The translations under genes were made by a program, and so were the position numbers. A stretch of DNA of 36,361 nucleotides from a virus. Where the stretch lies: positions 1-36,361 of IMG/VR virus record IMGVR_UViG_3300009068_005136. The stretch is one strand, 5' to 3'. The first letter of the stretch is position 1, and each line of letters begins with the position of its first letter. Of the stretch, positions 9,720-17,775 are shown piece after piece. Under the pieces are notes generated by a model. It did not search any database. It was not told where the DNA came from and saw nothing but the letters and a program-made list of their open reading frames with translations.

Positions 9720-9722
9720 TCT

Positions 9723-11471
9723 TTAAACCTGCAACTCTGGTATTAGGTCGACATTTAACCATCCTAAAACTTGTCTGAGCTCATCGGGTCTATCTAACCT
9801 TCCTGATCCTCCGCTACTAATGATTCCTCTATTATCTCTCGCTATTTTTCTTTTTGTATAAGAAGCTCCTTGCTGAAGTTTGGATCCTTGTCCTGCTTCT
9901 GCAGTGGTCCAGTAATCTGGAGAAACATCATAGACAACGGCTACGTGAAGTATTTCACGACCCGGCAATTTTCCCGGTGATTGTCCTATTGGTATTGGTT
10001 TTCCAAACAATATGATATCTCCAGGAGAAGGGTCTTTTAAAATATCAGCTTCAGCTGCTCCAACATGAGGATCGACGTTAACCCAGACAGTGTGGGGTGG
10101 TAGATTATTCAACTTTTCTATTGTCTTTCCTATTGTGATCATAGAACCGAGTCCCGCACCCGTGACCATCGCTTTTATTTTTAAGTTACTATCGACGTCG
10201 TTCAGCACGCTACCATCATAAATTTTTGATTTTTTTGAAAATCGTTTATAAATTTCATCATAAACATATCTCGGGAATTCTCCGCAAGTGGTATAGTTTT
10301 TTCCAAGAGCGAGTGCAGGAATTTTTTCTAGTAGCTCTTTCCTTTTTGCCTCATCTGCTTTTTCGTAAAAAGCCCACGTAGAATTGTCTACAGGATAATA
10401 AGAAGGAGCTATTTGTTCAAATCTGTTTGTTCCGTCGTTGTGAAAGCATTTTCCGCCCGGTGCTGGGCCTAGTATGTTCGATATAATCTCGATTGCTGCT
10501 GTTCTTATCGCGGAATTTAATTTTGGTTGATAGGTTATTTCTACTTCTTCTTCGGGAGGTATCACGTTTAACACTCCAAACGGAGAAGATGGCGGTGCAG
10601 TTGCAAGACCTTTTGTTATGACTCCGCTGCCAACATTTTGCCCAACAAAACAAAGAGACTGATATTTTACCTGATGCTGCTGAAGTACCTGTTGGGCCGC
10701 AATTTCAAGAGAGCTTGTTGACATTGACTTTGGTTGATCGCTTGCAACTTGATCGCACACAAATTTTATCAACCCGCCCACGACATCACCTTGCAGCAAT
10801 TTTGAAACAAGCTCTGGAAAGTTCGGCAAGCTTAGAGCCGGTAACATCAACTTGGCTTGCGTTTTTACGGGCGCTAACGCTAATTCTACTTCAAAATTAA
10901 ACCTCTCTGTATATCCGAGCTGAAAAAGAAGCGGATTGGGAAGCTTTGGAATCGCAGGGATGGGAGGCGATGGCACAAGTATTTTTAAAAAATCTGAGTT
11001 TGGGTTTAAAAATTTTGTTAGTTCTGATAAATTAGCGGCGACCTTTGGAAAGTAAAGAGCTATAAAAGGTTGAGTACCCATCGGAGGTCCAGCTATCATT
11101 GCTCCTAGAGCTTGTTCTAGAGTTAGGTCTGGTGGATCCACACCAATCGCTGTTGCGACCGCTGTCGGATCGATCATGGGAAGAAGTCCGTTTTTTGCTA
11201 GTTGAAAATCGCCTGGTACGTCTAACGCAAAGACCATGCTTTCGTATCTGGGTCGCCAGATGCTGTGGAATTCAGGAAAAAGTTCCTCGTCTTCTAATCT
11301 AAGAAGCTCGGCGCCGGGAGTTGGTTCGACTTTTTTGTTGCACTCAACTCCTGAAGGAAATATTCCGTCTCCCGTCTTCAACATTTTCTTTACGTCATTA
11401 ATGTAACCTTTAAACGCAGCGTCTGAAACCTTTCCGTCGACGATTACTTTAATGTCTTGTAATATTCCCAT
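9723..11471 (-). CDS. Baseplate-associated protein with possible NlpC/CHAP-like hydrolase domain (582 aa)
   Basis: The N-terminal part (about 1-380) has no recognised fold; it is helical with Pro-rich loops (around 120-135 and 165-182) that suit a hub or tape-end structural role. The C-terminal third has the spacing of a papain-like peptidoglycan hydrolase: Cys396 at the start of a helix (NYTTCGEFPRYVYDEIYKRF), a PGDIILFG strand at 483-490, His509 starting the next strand (LHVAVVYDV), and Trp521/Glu525 in DYWTTAEAGQG. This C...GD-ILF...H-VA-V pattern is typical of NlpC/P60 and CHAP domains, which cleave peptide bonds in cell wall. It lies between the gp5-like spike and the gp25-like gene, where a tail-tip lysin would fit. 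I infer catalysis from motif spacing; it could be a structural pseudo-enzyme. Confidence 0.7.
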   Translation of the reverse strand: MGILQDIKVIVDGKVSDAAFKGYINDVKKMLKTGDGIFPSGVECNKKVEPTPGAELLRLEDEELFPEFHSIWRPRYESMVFALDVPGDFQLAKNGLLPMIDPTAVATAIGVDPPDLTLEQALGAMIAGPPMGTQPFIALYFPKVAANLSELTKFLNPNSDFLKILVPSPPIPAIPKLPNPLLFQLGYTERFNFEVELALAPVKTQAKLMLPALSLPNFPELVSKLLQGDVVGGLIKFVCDQVASDQPKSMSTSSLEIAAQQVLQQHQVKYQSLCFVGQNVGSGVITKGLATAPPSSPFGVLNVIPPEEEVEITYQPKLNSAIRTAAIEIISNILGPAPGGKCFHNDGTNRFEQIAPSYYPVDNSTWAFYEKADEAKRKELLEKIPALALGKNYTTCGEFPRYVYDEIYKRFSKKSKIYDGSVLNDVDSNLKIKAMVTGAGLGSMITIGKTIEKLNNLPPHTVWVNVDPHVGAAEADILKDPSPGDIILFGKPIPIGQSPGKLPGREILHVAVVYDVSPDYWTTAEAGQGSKLQQGASYTKRKIARDNRGIISSGGSGRLDRPDELRQVLGWLNVDLIPELQV

Positions 11472-11483
11472 AATCTTGCTTTA

Positions 11484-13016
11484 TTATTTAATCAAAACTT
11501 TTCTAGAAAATGTTCCTAGGTCTGGTGGACCTTTTAAAGCGATAGCGTCCTTGTCTATGTTACCACCAGAGGTGCCGACAAAACCGCCTCCTGTAGTTGC
11601 CAACGGTAATGAAGTTACAGCACCATCTTCATTCTTTGCTGGTCTTTCAGTACAAAGAATCGCTTTTGTTGCGTCATCTCCGCCTAACTTTATCACTCCT
11701 TTATCGCTAGGTGTGAAGATGATATCTCCGTTTCTTCTTATAGTAATAGAAGCCCACTTTTCGGTGTCAGATTGGTCTAACTTAAAGACTCTTGACTCTC
11801 CAGGAGGAACCGCTTTTTCGTCTTTTAAAGCTTCTTCATAATTTGTAACAATAAGAGAGATGTCTGATCGAGCTATGATTCTAATCTTGTCTGATTTTAT
11901 TACTACTGCAGAATCTCCTGCGGTAGAGTCTAAAATTTCGTTATAGTCTTTTTGATATTCGTCTAATCTGAAATTAGAGTCTACTTTGGTTCTTTGAGAA
12001 ATTAATATTCTACTTCTGTCGTTTATAAAATCTGGGTCGCCTTCATTCTGGACTGTGTCTTTTGCAGATTTACCTAACTCTTTTTTTATCTCTTGTCCGT
12101 CTAATATCCTTGTCGTGCTTACTACTTTTCCACCTGTGGATTCTAACGTGCCACGACCAGTAACGATGTCGATACAACCTGCTTGATTTACAAAATCTTC
12201 TGTCGGAAGTGGTAATATTCCTCCTTCTTCTGGGTCAGAATCATCTACATTATACGTTGCAACGGGTCCGGATCGATCGGTCCCAAGAACAATTAAAGAA
12301 TTGTTACTTCCTTCTAAAGCAATATCGCCAGGTCTTTTTCTAAACCTTGGTACGGCTTCATAACGCATCATTTTTGCAGCGTCAGTTTCTGCTATTAACA
12401 ATTCAAAAACCTCTTCGTTGTCAGAAGAGATTATTTCAGAATCTGGTACTACGAATCTCGTTCCGTCTTTTGAACGATTTACTTTTCCGTTTCTTAATTC
12501 ATAGTATGAGTCATCATTTCCTTCTATTCTTTTCTTTATTGTAGAATTGAATGAATGATCTAATTGTCTAGCATGATGAGTGTGATTAACATCATCAATA
12601 AAGTGAGGCTCTGCAATTCTACAAAACCAATATCCCATTTCTTTTATTCTTGCGCCTGGACTCTCGAACATCGTCCACACAAGCTCGCCTGGTTTACATG
12701 GAAGAGACAGATGGGAAGGAAAAAATGGCAATAGAAACATCGGCGGTGTGACATTTGTAACACCTGTCAAAGCTTTTTGAGCTATTATTGTATTTCTTGG
12801 AAGTACAGAAGCAAACCTTATGTTTGATATGCGTAAAACGTTCTTCCAATACTCTATTTTATCTTCAGTTATGATATTTGGGTCAGAGATAGTCTCAAGT
12901 ACAACCATCCTCGTAAAAGTAGGTTGAGGGTCTTTTATAAGCTTTTTTATCTCTGTAACTGCAGCTGAGGCGACGCCTTCTGTTGCTTGACTAGAGTAAT
13001 TAGGATCGTAAACCAT
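11484..13016 (-). CDS. Baseplate hub/spike protein, gp5-like OB-fold (510 aa)
   Basis: Residues about 60-150 form an OB-fold like that of gp5/gpV/VgrG spikes: CKPGELVWTMFE (107-118), GYWFCRIAEPHFIDDVNHTHHA (128-149). A second conserved segment RKRPGDIALEGSNNSLIVLGTD (226-247) follows. The C-terminus has strands of spike beta-helix character: VVIKSDKIRIIARSDISLIV (371-390) and WASITIRRNGDIIFTPSDKG (421-440) followed by IKLGGDDATKAIL. There is no obvious lysozyme domain, so it differs from T4 gp5; the neighbouring 582-residue protein may supply a hydrolase. The role is the central membrane-piercing spike on which the wedges assemble. The gene is followed 12 bases later by the 582-residue gene, consistent with one baseplate operon. 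Confidence 0.8.
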   Translation of the reverse strand: MVYDPNYSSQATEGVASAAVTEIKKLIKDPQPTFTRMVVLETISDPNIITEDKIEYWKNVLRISNIRFASVLPRNTIIAQKALTGVTNVTPPMFLLPFFPSHLSLPCKPGELVWTMFESPGARIKEMGYWFCRIAEPHFIDDVNHTHHARQLDHSFNSTIKKRIEGNDDSYYELRNGKVNRSKDGTRFVVPDSEIISSDNEEVFELLIAETDAAKMMRYEAVPRFRKRPGDIALEGSNNSLIVLGTDRSGPVATYNVDDSDPEEGGILPLPTEDFVNQAGCIDIVTGRGTLESTGGKVVSTTRILDGQEIKKELGKSAKDTVQNEGDPDFINDRSRILISQRTKVDSNFRLDEYQKDYNEILDSTAGDSAVVIKSDKIRIIARSDISLIVTNYEEALKDEKAVPPGESRVFKLDQSDTEKWASITIRRNGDIIFTPSDKGVIKLGGDDATKAILCTERPAKNEDGAVTSLPLATTGGGFVGTSGGNIDKDAIALKGPPDLGTFSRKVLIK

Positions 13017-13017
13017 T

Positions 13018-13380
13018 TCAATGTCCGCTTATCTTTTTAAACATCTCTTCTGAGTCAATTTCATCATTTGATTTTTCTGCCTTCGACACTAGCTCAGCCA
13101 ATCTAATAAGCTGATCGTTTGATTTGCTCATTTTTTCTATGTACGAAGACAAAGACTTACCATGTACTGCGTGTTCTGTACTTTTATCATCAACAATTTT
13201 TACTAATTTTATGAACAAAGAATAAGCATTTTGACGATCATAGATTGCATTTTCATAGATTTCTTTCCAGAGCTTTTTCTTTTTATCAGATAAACCTTCT
13301 ATTTGGTTTAGAAGGCTAGAAAAGTCTCTGACTTTTTCTTCTATTTTAAGCTCAGATTCTTCTAATTTAGTTTCAATCAT
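13018..13380 (-). CDS. Small helical protein of unknown function (120 aa)
   Basis: A charged, almost entirely helical protein with coiled-coil character (heptad-like Leu/Ile spacing through residues 1-60 and 75-115) and no membrane segment. It starts inside the sigma-factor gene (8-base overlap with its stop), and its stop lies two bases before the gp5-like spike start, so all three are probably translated together. I do not recognise the family. Candidates by position are a tail-assembly chaperone or a partner of the sigma factor; neither is supported by a motif. Confidence 0.7.
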   Translation of the reverse strand: MIETKLEESELKIEEKVRDFSSLLNQIEGLSDKKKKLWKEIYENAIYDRQNAYSLFIKLVKIVDDKSTEHAVHGKSLSSYIEKMSKSNDQLIRLAELVSKAEKSNDEIDSEEMFKKISGH

Positions 13381-14134
13381 TGCTGTCTTTCTGCTCTGTT
13401 TTTATCTTTTTATAATGCTTCTTTATTGATTGCATTGTCGTTGTAAGTTGCTTTGGACTAAGACCAGATAACTCTCTCATGTAAAGAAGTATTGCATTTT
13501 TATTAAGAAGATCTATCTCATCTATACTTTCAAATATTGTAATAATCGAATTGATACACATCAACTCATTTTCTGTTCTTGCTTTTTCTCTAATCTCATA
13601 AAGAATAGCTGTTATTGTTTCTGTCGACTTTAATCCTTCAAGAAAAATGTCTTGAGATGGTAGAGTGCAATGTTCTTCAACAATATTTCTTTCATAGGCT
13701 GACAACATATTCGGATCATCAAGACTTACGTTCTTTTTTGTTTTTTGAGACTTTTGTTTTGTCTTGATAATCAACCAATTTTTTGCGACAACATTAAAAT
13801 AAGAAAAAGCGTTTGTTCCCCTAGCTGCATCAAATTTACCGATTGTTTCAAAAAGAAAATTGACACAGTCGTTTTTTAAATCGTCATAGGAATCATAAAG
13901 CCCTGCAAATTTATGAATATTGATCAAATTTTCTACAAGTTTTTCAAATGCAGGCATTATTTCTTGAACGTATAGTTTGTCTTTTTCTTTCTTATCAAAA
14001 GAAGATTGAAATTCTACAATCGCTCGTTGAGTGTCTGAATTAAAGTAAAGCTTAACTTGATCGGTCTTTTTAGGCTTTACTTCTTTTTCTTTTTTTTCTG
14101 GCTCTTGATCTGTTGTCTGCGTCATTGTTAACAT
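13373..14134 (-). CDS. gp55: gp55-like late-transcription sigma factor (253 aa)
   Basis: Residues about 40-140 resemble sigma region 2: a helix with YDDLKNDCVNFLFETIGKFD (83-102), then RGTNAFSYFNVVAKNWLIIKTKQKSQK (105-131) followed by VSLDD. This is the form seen in T4 gp55-type sigma factors, which direct host RNA polymerase to phage late promoters. The N-terminal 30 residues are lysine-rich and disordered. The C-terminal helices (about 160-245) contain LYMRELSGLSPKQLTTTMQSIKKHYKK, which resembles a helix-turn-helix but is weak. The start at 14134 has AGGAAG about seven bases upstream. It sits between baseplate genes and the glycan genes, unusual for a regulator and possibly coordinating late expression. 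Alternative ATG at residue 4 is possible. Confidence 0.8.
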   Translation of the reverse strand: MLTMTQTTDQEPEKKEKEVKPKKTDQVKLYFNSDTQRAIVEFQSSFDKKEKDKLYVQEIMPAFEKLVENLINIHKFAGLYDSYDDLKNDCVNFLFETIGKFDAARGTNAFSYFNVVAKNWLIIKTKQKSQKTKKNVSLDDPNMLSAYERNIVEEHCTLPSQDIFLEGLKSTETITAILYEIREKARTENELMCINSIITIFESIDEIDLLNKNAILLYMRELSGLSPKQLTTTMQSIKKHYKKIKTEQKDSND

Positions 14135-14142
14135 GCTTCTTC

Positions 14143-14454
14143 CTAGGCTAGGTTTTTGCCTTCGACATTTTCTTTTTCTCCCGTCAGTCTTTCAGAAACG
14201 AACAGTACTGCTTTTCGTGCCTGCTTTATATCATCAACTAGTTCTCGAATCGTCGGGTCGTCAGAAAATAATTCTAACTTTGCTTTTTTATCGATATTAT
14301 TATAACAATAATCTAAAATCTCTAAAGACTCTTCTACTTCTGACATTGTTTCTTCAATTATTTCAATCATTTCAAGGTTTCTTTTTACGCTAAAATACAA
14401 CCCAGTTATCGATATAATCGTAGTTGTAAAAAAAAGCAAAACCAGGTAAATCAT
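14143..14454 (-). CDS. Small membrane-anchored coiled-coil protein (103 aa)
   Basis: An N-terminal hydrophobic helix (residues about 2-21, MIYLVLLFFTTTIISITGLYF-type) forms one likely membrane segment with no cleavage site, followed by a charged coiled coil (about 22-60) and a basic helix with DDIKQARKAVLF near residue 75-85. The start overlaps the stop of the glycosyltransferase upstream (ATGA at 14451-14454). No family is recognised. A topology with a short outside end and long cytoplasmic coiled coil is suggested. It could be a spanin-like, holin-like or superinfection-related protein, but no motif supports any of these. Confidence 0.65.
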   Translation of the reverse strand: MIYLVLLFFTTTIISITGLYFSVKRNLEMIEIIEETMSEVEESLEILDYCYNNIDKKAKLELFSDDPTIRELVDDIKQARKAVLFVSERLTGEKENVEGKNLA

Positions 14455-15626
14455 AAAATTTCCTTTGTAGCCTCATCGTAAGCTTTAAAGACTGCGGATG
14501 AAGAGCATTTTTCTTTAATAATGATAGAAAGCTCTTCAGCCCATTCTTTCGGAGTAGAAAAGCTGTTTCTAAACTTCAAAACTTTTTTCTTAAAATCATC
14601 TTCAATCACTTCGGCCCATTTTGCGCCTGGAATAAAAATTTTTCCGTCGACTCTTGATGAGTGTATCTCTTTTAAGTTGTAAGAAACGTTGATATATTTT
14701 CCATGATTAAGAAAATCTGTGTGTCCAGACCATCCTGTCGCGATTACAGGTAGCGCGCTTGCCGCAGCTTCTAGAATTGGAAGTCCGTAACCTTCTCCTC
14801 TAGTCAAAGAAACAAGAGCTTTTATTTGTTTATGTCTATACAAGGCTGCAACGTCTTCATTAGACATCTCTCCATGAAGTAAATGTACTTTTGGAAAGTC
14901 TCCTTTACGACACTCTTTAAGGAGAGTTTTCATGATTTGTGCTGTACGATGTTTATCGATATGAGTGTTTCTGCCCGAGTTTGTTTTTATTACGATCCCA
15001 ACATCTTTATCATTTTTAAAAGTCTCGCACAACCACTTTATCGTGAAGAATATATTTTTTCTATCATTCATAGGATTATCTCCCGTGATCTGACCGAAAA
15101 TTAAAAAATTAAAGTCTGTAGAAAGCTGCGGAAATTTTGGCGATGTTTCATTGTGATACAAAATTTCATCACAGAAAGATTCTGGAACTATTGCGATCGT
15201 TGTCTTTAATTCTCCGCTTTTTTGAAGAACTTCAGCAGAGTGTCTAGAAGGAACGATTATAAGATCCATCTTATTACAAGACGTGACCCATTCTGGGTTA
15301 CATACATCTGTTTCAACAGCTGCTGTAAGACCAACATTATAGTTTGCTATTGATGGATCCCACTCGTTTGGTAGCTGCAGCTGAAAAGAAACATCATATT
15401 GTTTATCTGGACTTACTTTGATATCGACAGTATTTCTTGTTATCTTTCCTATTAAACCATCATCAAAATTATCATCTAATATCCAGGGGGTATCTCCCCA
15501 AGGTAGAGCCTGGTATTTAACGTCTATCTGAGGTCTTTTACTTTCTAACCATGCTGCGACTTGTCGACAATGGACGCCATATCCTGACTGGGTTAGTGAC
15601 GGTCCTCTTAAAATTACTTTTTTCAT
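14451..15626 (-). CDS. GT-B glycosyltransferase, GT4-like (391 aa)
   Basis: The protein has an N-terminal Rossmann-like half beginning KKVILRGPSLTQSGYGVHCRQ and a C-terminal nucleotide-sugar-binding half with the GT4 EX7E motif at Glu278-Glu286 (RGEGYGLPILEAAAS), followed by LPVIATGWSGHTDFL. A conserved IFGQITGDNPMNDRKN segment (177-191) fits the start of the C-terminal domain. Family GT4 enzymes are retaining transferases using sugar-nucleotide donors; donor and acceptor cannot be told from sequence. The ATG at 15626 has GGAG eight bases upstream. It is the last of the glycan genes in transcription order before the small membrane protein and the sigma factor. Confidence 0.88.
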   Translation of the reverse strand: MKKVILRGPSLTQSGYGVHCRQVAAWLESKRPQIDVKYQALPWGDTPWILDDNFDDGLIGKITRNTVDIKVSPDKQYDVSFQLQLPNEWDPSIANYNVGLTAAVETDVCNPEWVTSCNKMDLIIVPSRHSAEVLQKSGELKTTIAIVPESFCDEILYHNETSPKFPQLSTDFNFLIFGQITGDNPMNDRKNIFFTIKWLCETFKNDKDVGIVIKTNSGRNTHIDKHRTAQIMKTLLKECRKGDFPKVHLLHGEMSNEDVAALYRHKQIKALVSLTRGEGYGLPILEAAASALPVIATGWSGHTDFLNHGKYINVSYNLKEIHSSRVDGKIFIPGAKWAEVIEDDFKKKVLKFRNSFSTPKEWAEELSIIIKEKCSSSAVFKAYDEATKEIL

Positions 15627-15628
15627 TA

Positions 15629-16879
15629 TCAGATCTCCGTAAGAGTCCAGCTGTTCGGGCGATTATTTTGCCAATTTTCGATAGTACTTGTTAGAGTTTC
15701 ATCCCAGGATTTGATCATGTCATTTATGTCATAATCTTTATGAGCATGTGCCATTGCTTTTAATCCAAGCTCTTTACGAGAGTCTGGTCCCATCTCGTAC
15801 ATTTTCATAAATGAATCTGCTAACGTCTTGTGGGACACAAAGTCTTCATAGATGTAAGGAACCATTTGGTTACCGACTAGAGACTTTACTTCTGGGTCTA
15901 ATCCAATCCCGTACTGCTCTCCTGTCTCATGATCTTCGACTTGACGAGTCAGACCGCCAGTTTTTAGAGCGATGATTGGCTTTCCGCACATCATTGATTC
16001 GAGCGTTGGAAGACCAAATCCTTCATTACAGCTACGATTGACGATCGTATCGAAAGAATTATAAAGAAGACACATTTCGTCAAACGCGATTCTGCTTTTA
16101 GAAAAAACTACATTTTTGGAAACGTCCATAGCATCAACAACGTGATAAAGATTTGGGCCTTCAGGGTCTAAAGGCTCAGTGTGCATCACCAATGTTGCTT
16201 TTTTATGGCCGTACTTTTCTTCAAGAGAGTCTAAAAACATTTTCCAAGAAATAACAATATCACTTGGCATTTTACGTCGAGCATTACGAGAAACATAACC
16301 TACAACAAAATTGTCTGCATTTTCTTCTCCAAGAAGCTTTTTCTTGAAGCGGTTTACGTCGTTTTCTGGTAATGGTCTATAAAGATCTTTTGGCACGGCG
16401 TGAGGAACGTAATTTGTCTTTTCAGGAAAACGTTCTTTGACCATGCGGTAAGTTGGCCAATTGATGCAATTAATCAAATCTGTTGATTCATAAAGAACTT
16501 TATTAAAATCTGGCCACGGTGGATTGTCCCATAGATGCCAGTATGTTATTGGACAAATCTGTTTAATTTCGTCTGCCATTTCCCAGACCCATATGAAAAA
16601 TCTTGGATCTGTAAAAAGCATCAGCGCATCGGGTTTAAGCTGAACCAACGTTTGTCTTAATAGGTTTCTATCTCCAAAACCGTTTGTTGGTTTTATGATA
16701 AAGTCTTGGTTTACTACGTTGAGGTTATAATCTTCATGTCTTACTGCACCTCCAAAACACCTGAAGCTATACTTTCCTGTATTAATAAGTCCATGAATAA
16801 GCCACCTTGCCTGAGTGCCAACTCCAGACGTTGAAAGTGGGTGATCACTAAGCATTAATATTGTTTTTTTGTTACCCAT
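15629..16879 (-). CDS. GT-B glycosyltransferase, GT4-like (416 aa)
   Basis: The N-terminus has the SDHPLSTSGVGTQARWLIHGL acceptor-side glycine loop (11-31), a WHLWDNPPWPDF segment (114-125) and, in the C-terminal half, FVVGYVSRNARRKMP (191-205) and the EX7E motif Glu286-Glu294 (NEGFGLPTLESMMCGKPIIALKTGGL). This is a GT4-family architecture of normal length. It lies two bases upstream of the 391-residue GT4 gene; the pair may act in sequence on one glycan. Donor sugar is not predictable. There is a 42-base gap (16880-16921) before it in which no terminator is seen. Confidence 0.88.
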   Translation of the reverse strand: MGNKKTILMLSDHPLSTSGVGTQARWLIHGLINTGKYSFRCFGGAVRHEDYNLNVVNQDFIIKPTNGFGDRNLLRQTLVQLKPDALMLFTDPRFFIWVWEMADEIKQICPITYWHLWDNPPWPDFNKVLYESTDLINCINWPTYRMVKERFPEKTNYVPHAVPKDLYRPLPENDVNRFKKKLLGEENADNFVVGYVSRNARRKMPSDIVISWKMFLDSLEEKYGHKKATLVMHTEPLDPEGPNLYHVVDAMDVSKNVVFSKSRIAFDEMCLLYNSFDTIVNRSCNEGFGLPTLESMMCGKPIIALKTGGLTRQVEDHETGEQYGIGLDPEVKSLVGNQMVPYIYEDFVSHKTLADSFMKMYEMGPDSRKELGLKAMAHAHKDYDINDMIKSWDETLTSTIENWQNNRPNSWTLTEI

Positions 16880-16921
16880 GTTTGTCTTATCGTAACAATC
16901 TTTTTAAGTTTGTAATCTTTT

Positions 16922-17740
16922 TTAGGAACAATGTTCCGTGTCTTTATATTCGCACCACGTGCAAGCATCCCTATTTTTTAAAGCGACTCCTCTTTTCACT
17001 GAAGTCAACATGTTGCTGACAACTTTTAGCGACCGCTTGATGGGAACTTCGCCTAATGAAACAGAAAATAGCTCGCAGTGGTCTCCTGGCTTCGCGGCTT
17101 TCTTTAAGAGGACGAATCCACAGCGGACATCTTTCATTGAGACATTAGGGTTTTTTTGACACCAGTAGTTCTTATAAAGAGCCAACTGAGCCTTGACCAT
17201 ATCGTCTGATCTCTTTTCTCGAAACCATCCTCTTGCAGTAGTTTTCCAGTCAAGGATCCAGTACAGTGTTTCTCCTCGCTTACCCTTTGCTTTGATGACA
17301 CCGTCGATGAATCCCTTAAAGGCGTGAGGATGATTTTCTACGGCTTCATAGAGCTGGTGCTCGGCATCCACTACTTCCCATTCTAGAAATGTGTCATCTA
17401 AAAACTTTGGAACTTCAGAAAGGATTGCTTCAGCTTCTTTTTTAGATTTTTCTAATGAGGCTGGGGTGAAGTCTGGATTACCTTCGTGCTTTGCCCACGC
17501 TTTTTCCATGTGTTCAAAAGCAATCTCGGGTTTCATCTCTCTTGTCAAAAGGTAGTGCTCGCATGAAGCGTGGACAGCAGTACCAAAATCTAGTACAGGA
17601 GATGGTTTCGAAAGATCAATCTTCTTGATGTGAACTAAGCTGTGTCTATATGAACATTCTTTCCAAAGCTTGACCTCAGAAAAAGAGATGTGAGGTTTGC
17701 CAGTGGGAAGAAGCTCAAAAGAGCGTTTTTCTTCTTGCAT
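16922..17740 (-). CDS. PD-(D/E)XK nuclease, Cas4/RecB-like, with Fe-S cysteine set (272 aa)
   Basis: All core features of Cas4/AddB-type exonucleases can be seen: an ISFSEVKLWKECSYRH opening (18-33), GTAVHASCEHYL with His57 (53-64), a metal-binding Asp146 in FKGFIDGVIKA, catalytic Asp164 and Lys166 in WILDWKTTARGW, and Gln185 in AQLALYKNYW. Cys29 with Cys260, Cys263 and Cys271 (CTWCEYKDTEHC) can form the 4Fe-4S cluster typical of these enzymes. The usual role is ssDNA/dsDNA end processing in recombination or replication. It is the only nucleic-acid enzyme in the glycan island, with small gaps on both sides, so it may be a separately inserted phage gene. There is no Cas1/Cas2 or CRISPR array. 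Confidence 0.88.
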   Translation of the reverse strand: MQEEKRSFELLPTGKPHISFSEVKLWKECSYRHSLVHIKKIDLSKPSPVLDFGTAVHASCEHYLLTREMKPEIAFEHMEKAWAKHEGNPDFTPASLEKSKKEAEAILSEVPKFLDDTFLEWEVVDAEHQLYEAVENHPHAFKGFIDGVIKAKGKRGETLYWILDWKTTARGWFREKRSDDMVKAQLALYKNYWCQKNPNVSMKDVRCGFVLLKKAAKPGDHCELFSVSLGEVPIKRSLKVVSNMLTSVKRGVALKNRDACTWCEYKDTEHCS

Positions 17741-17775
17741 TATGAGGACATAGTAAGCCCCATATATGCATTAGT

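Noticed and set aside
16880-16921. A terminator or promoter in the 42-base gap before the 416-residue glycosyltransferase
   Set aside because: The sequence is AT-rich with short runs of T but has no stem of useful length and no clear -10/-35 or TATAAATA-type late motif.
16922-17740. A CRISPR-Cas locus, suggested by the Cas4-like nuclease
   Set aside because: No Cas1, Cas2 or effector gene and no regularly spaced repeats are present.
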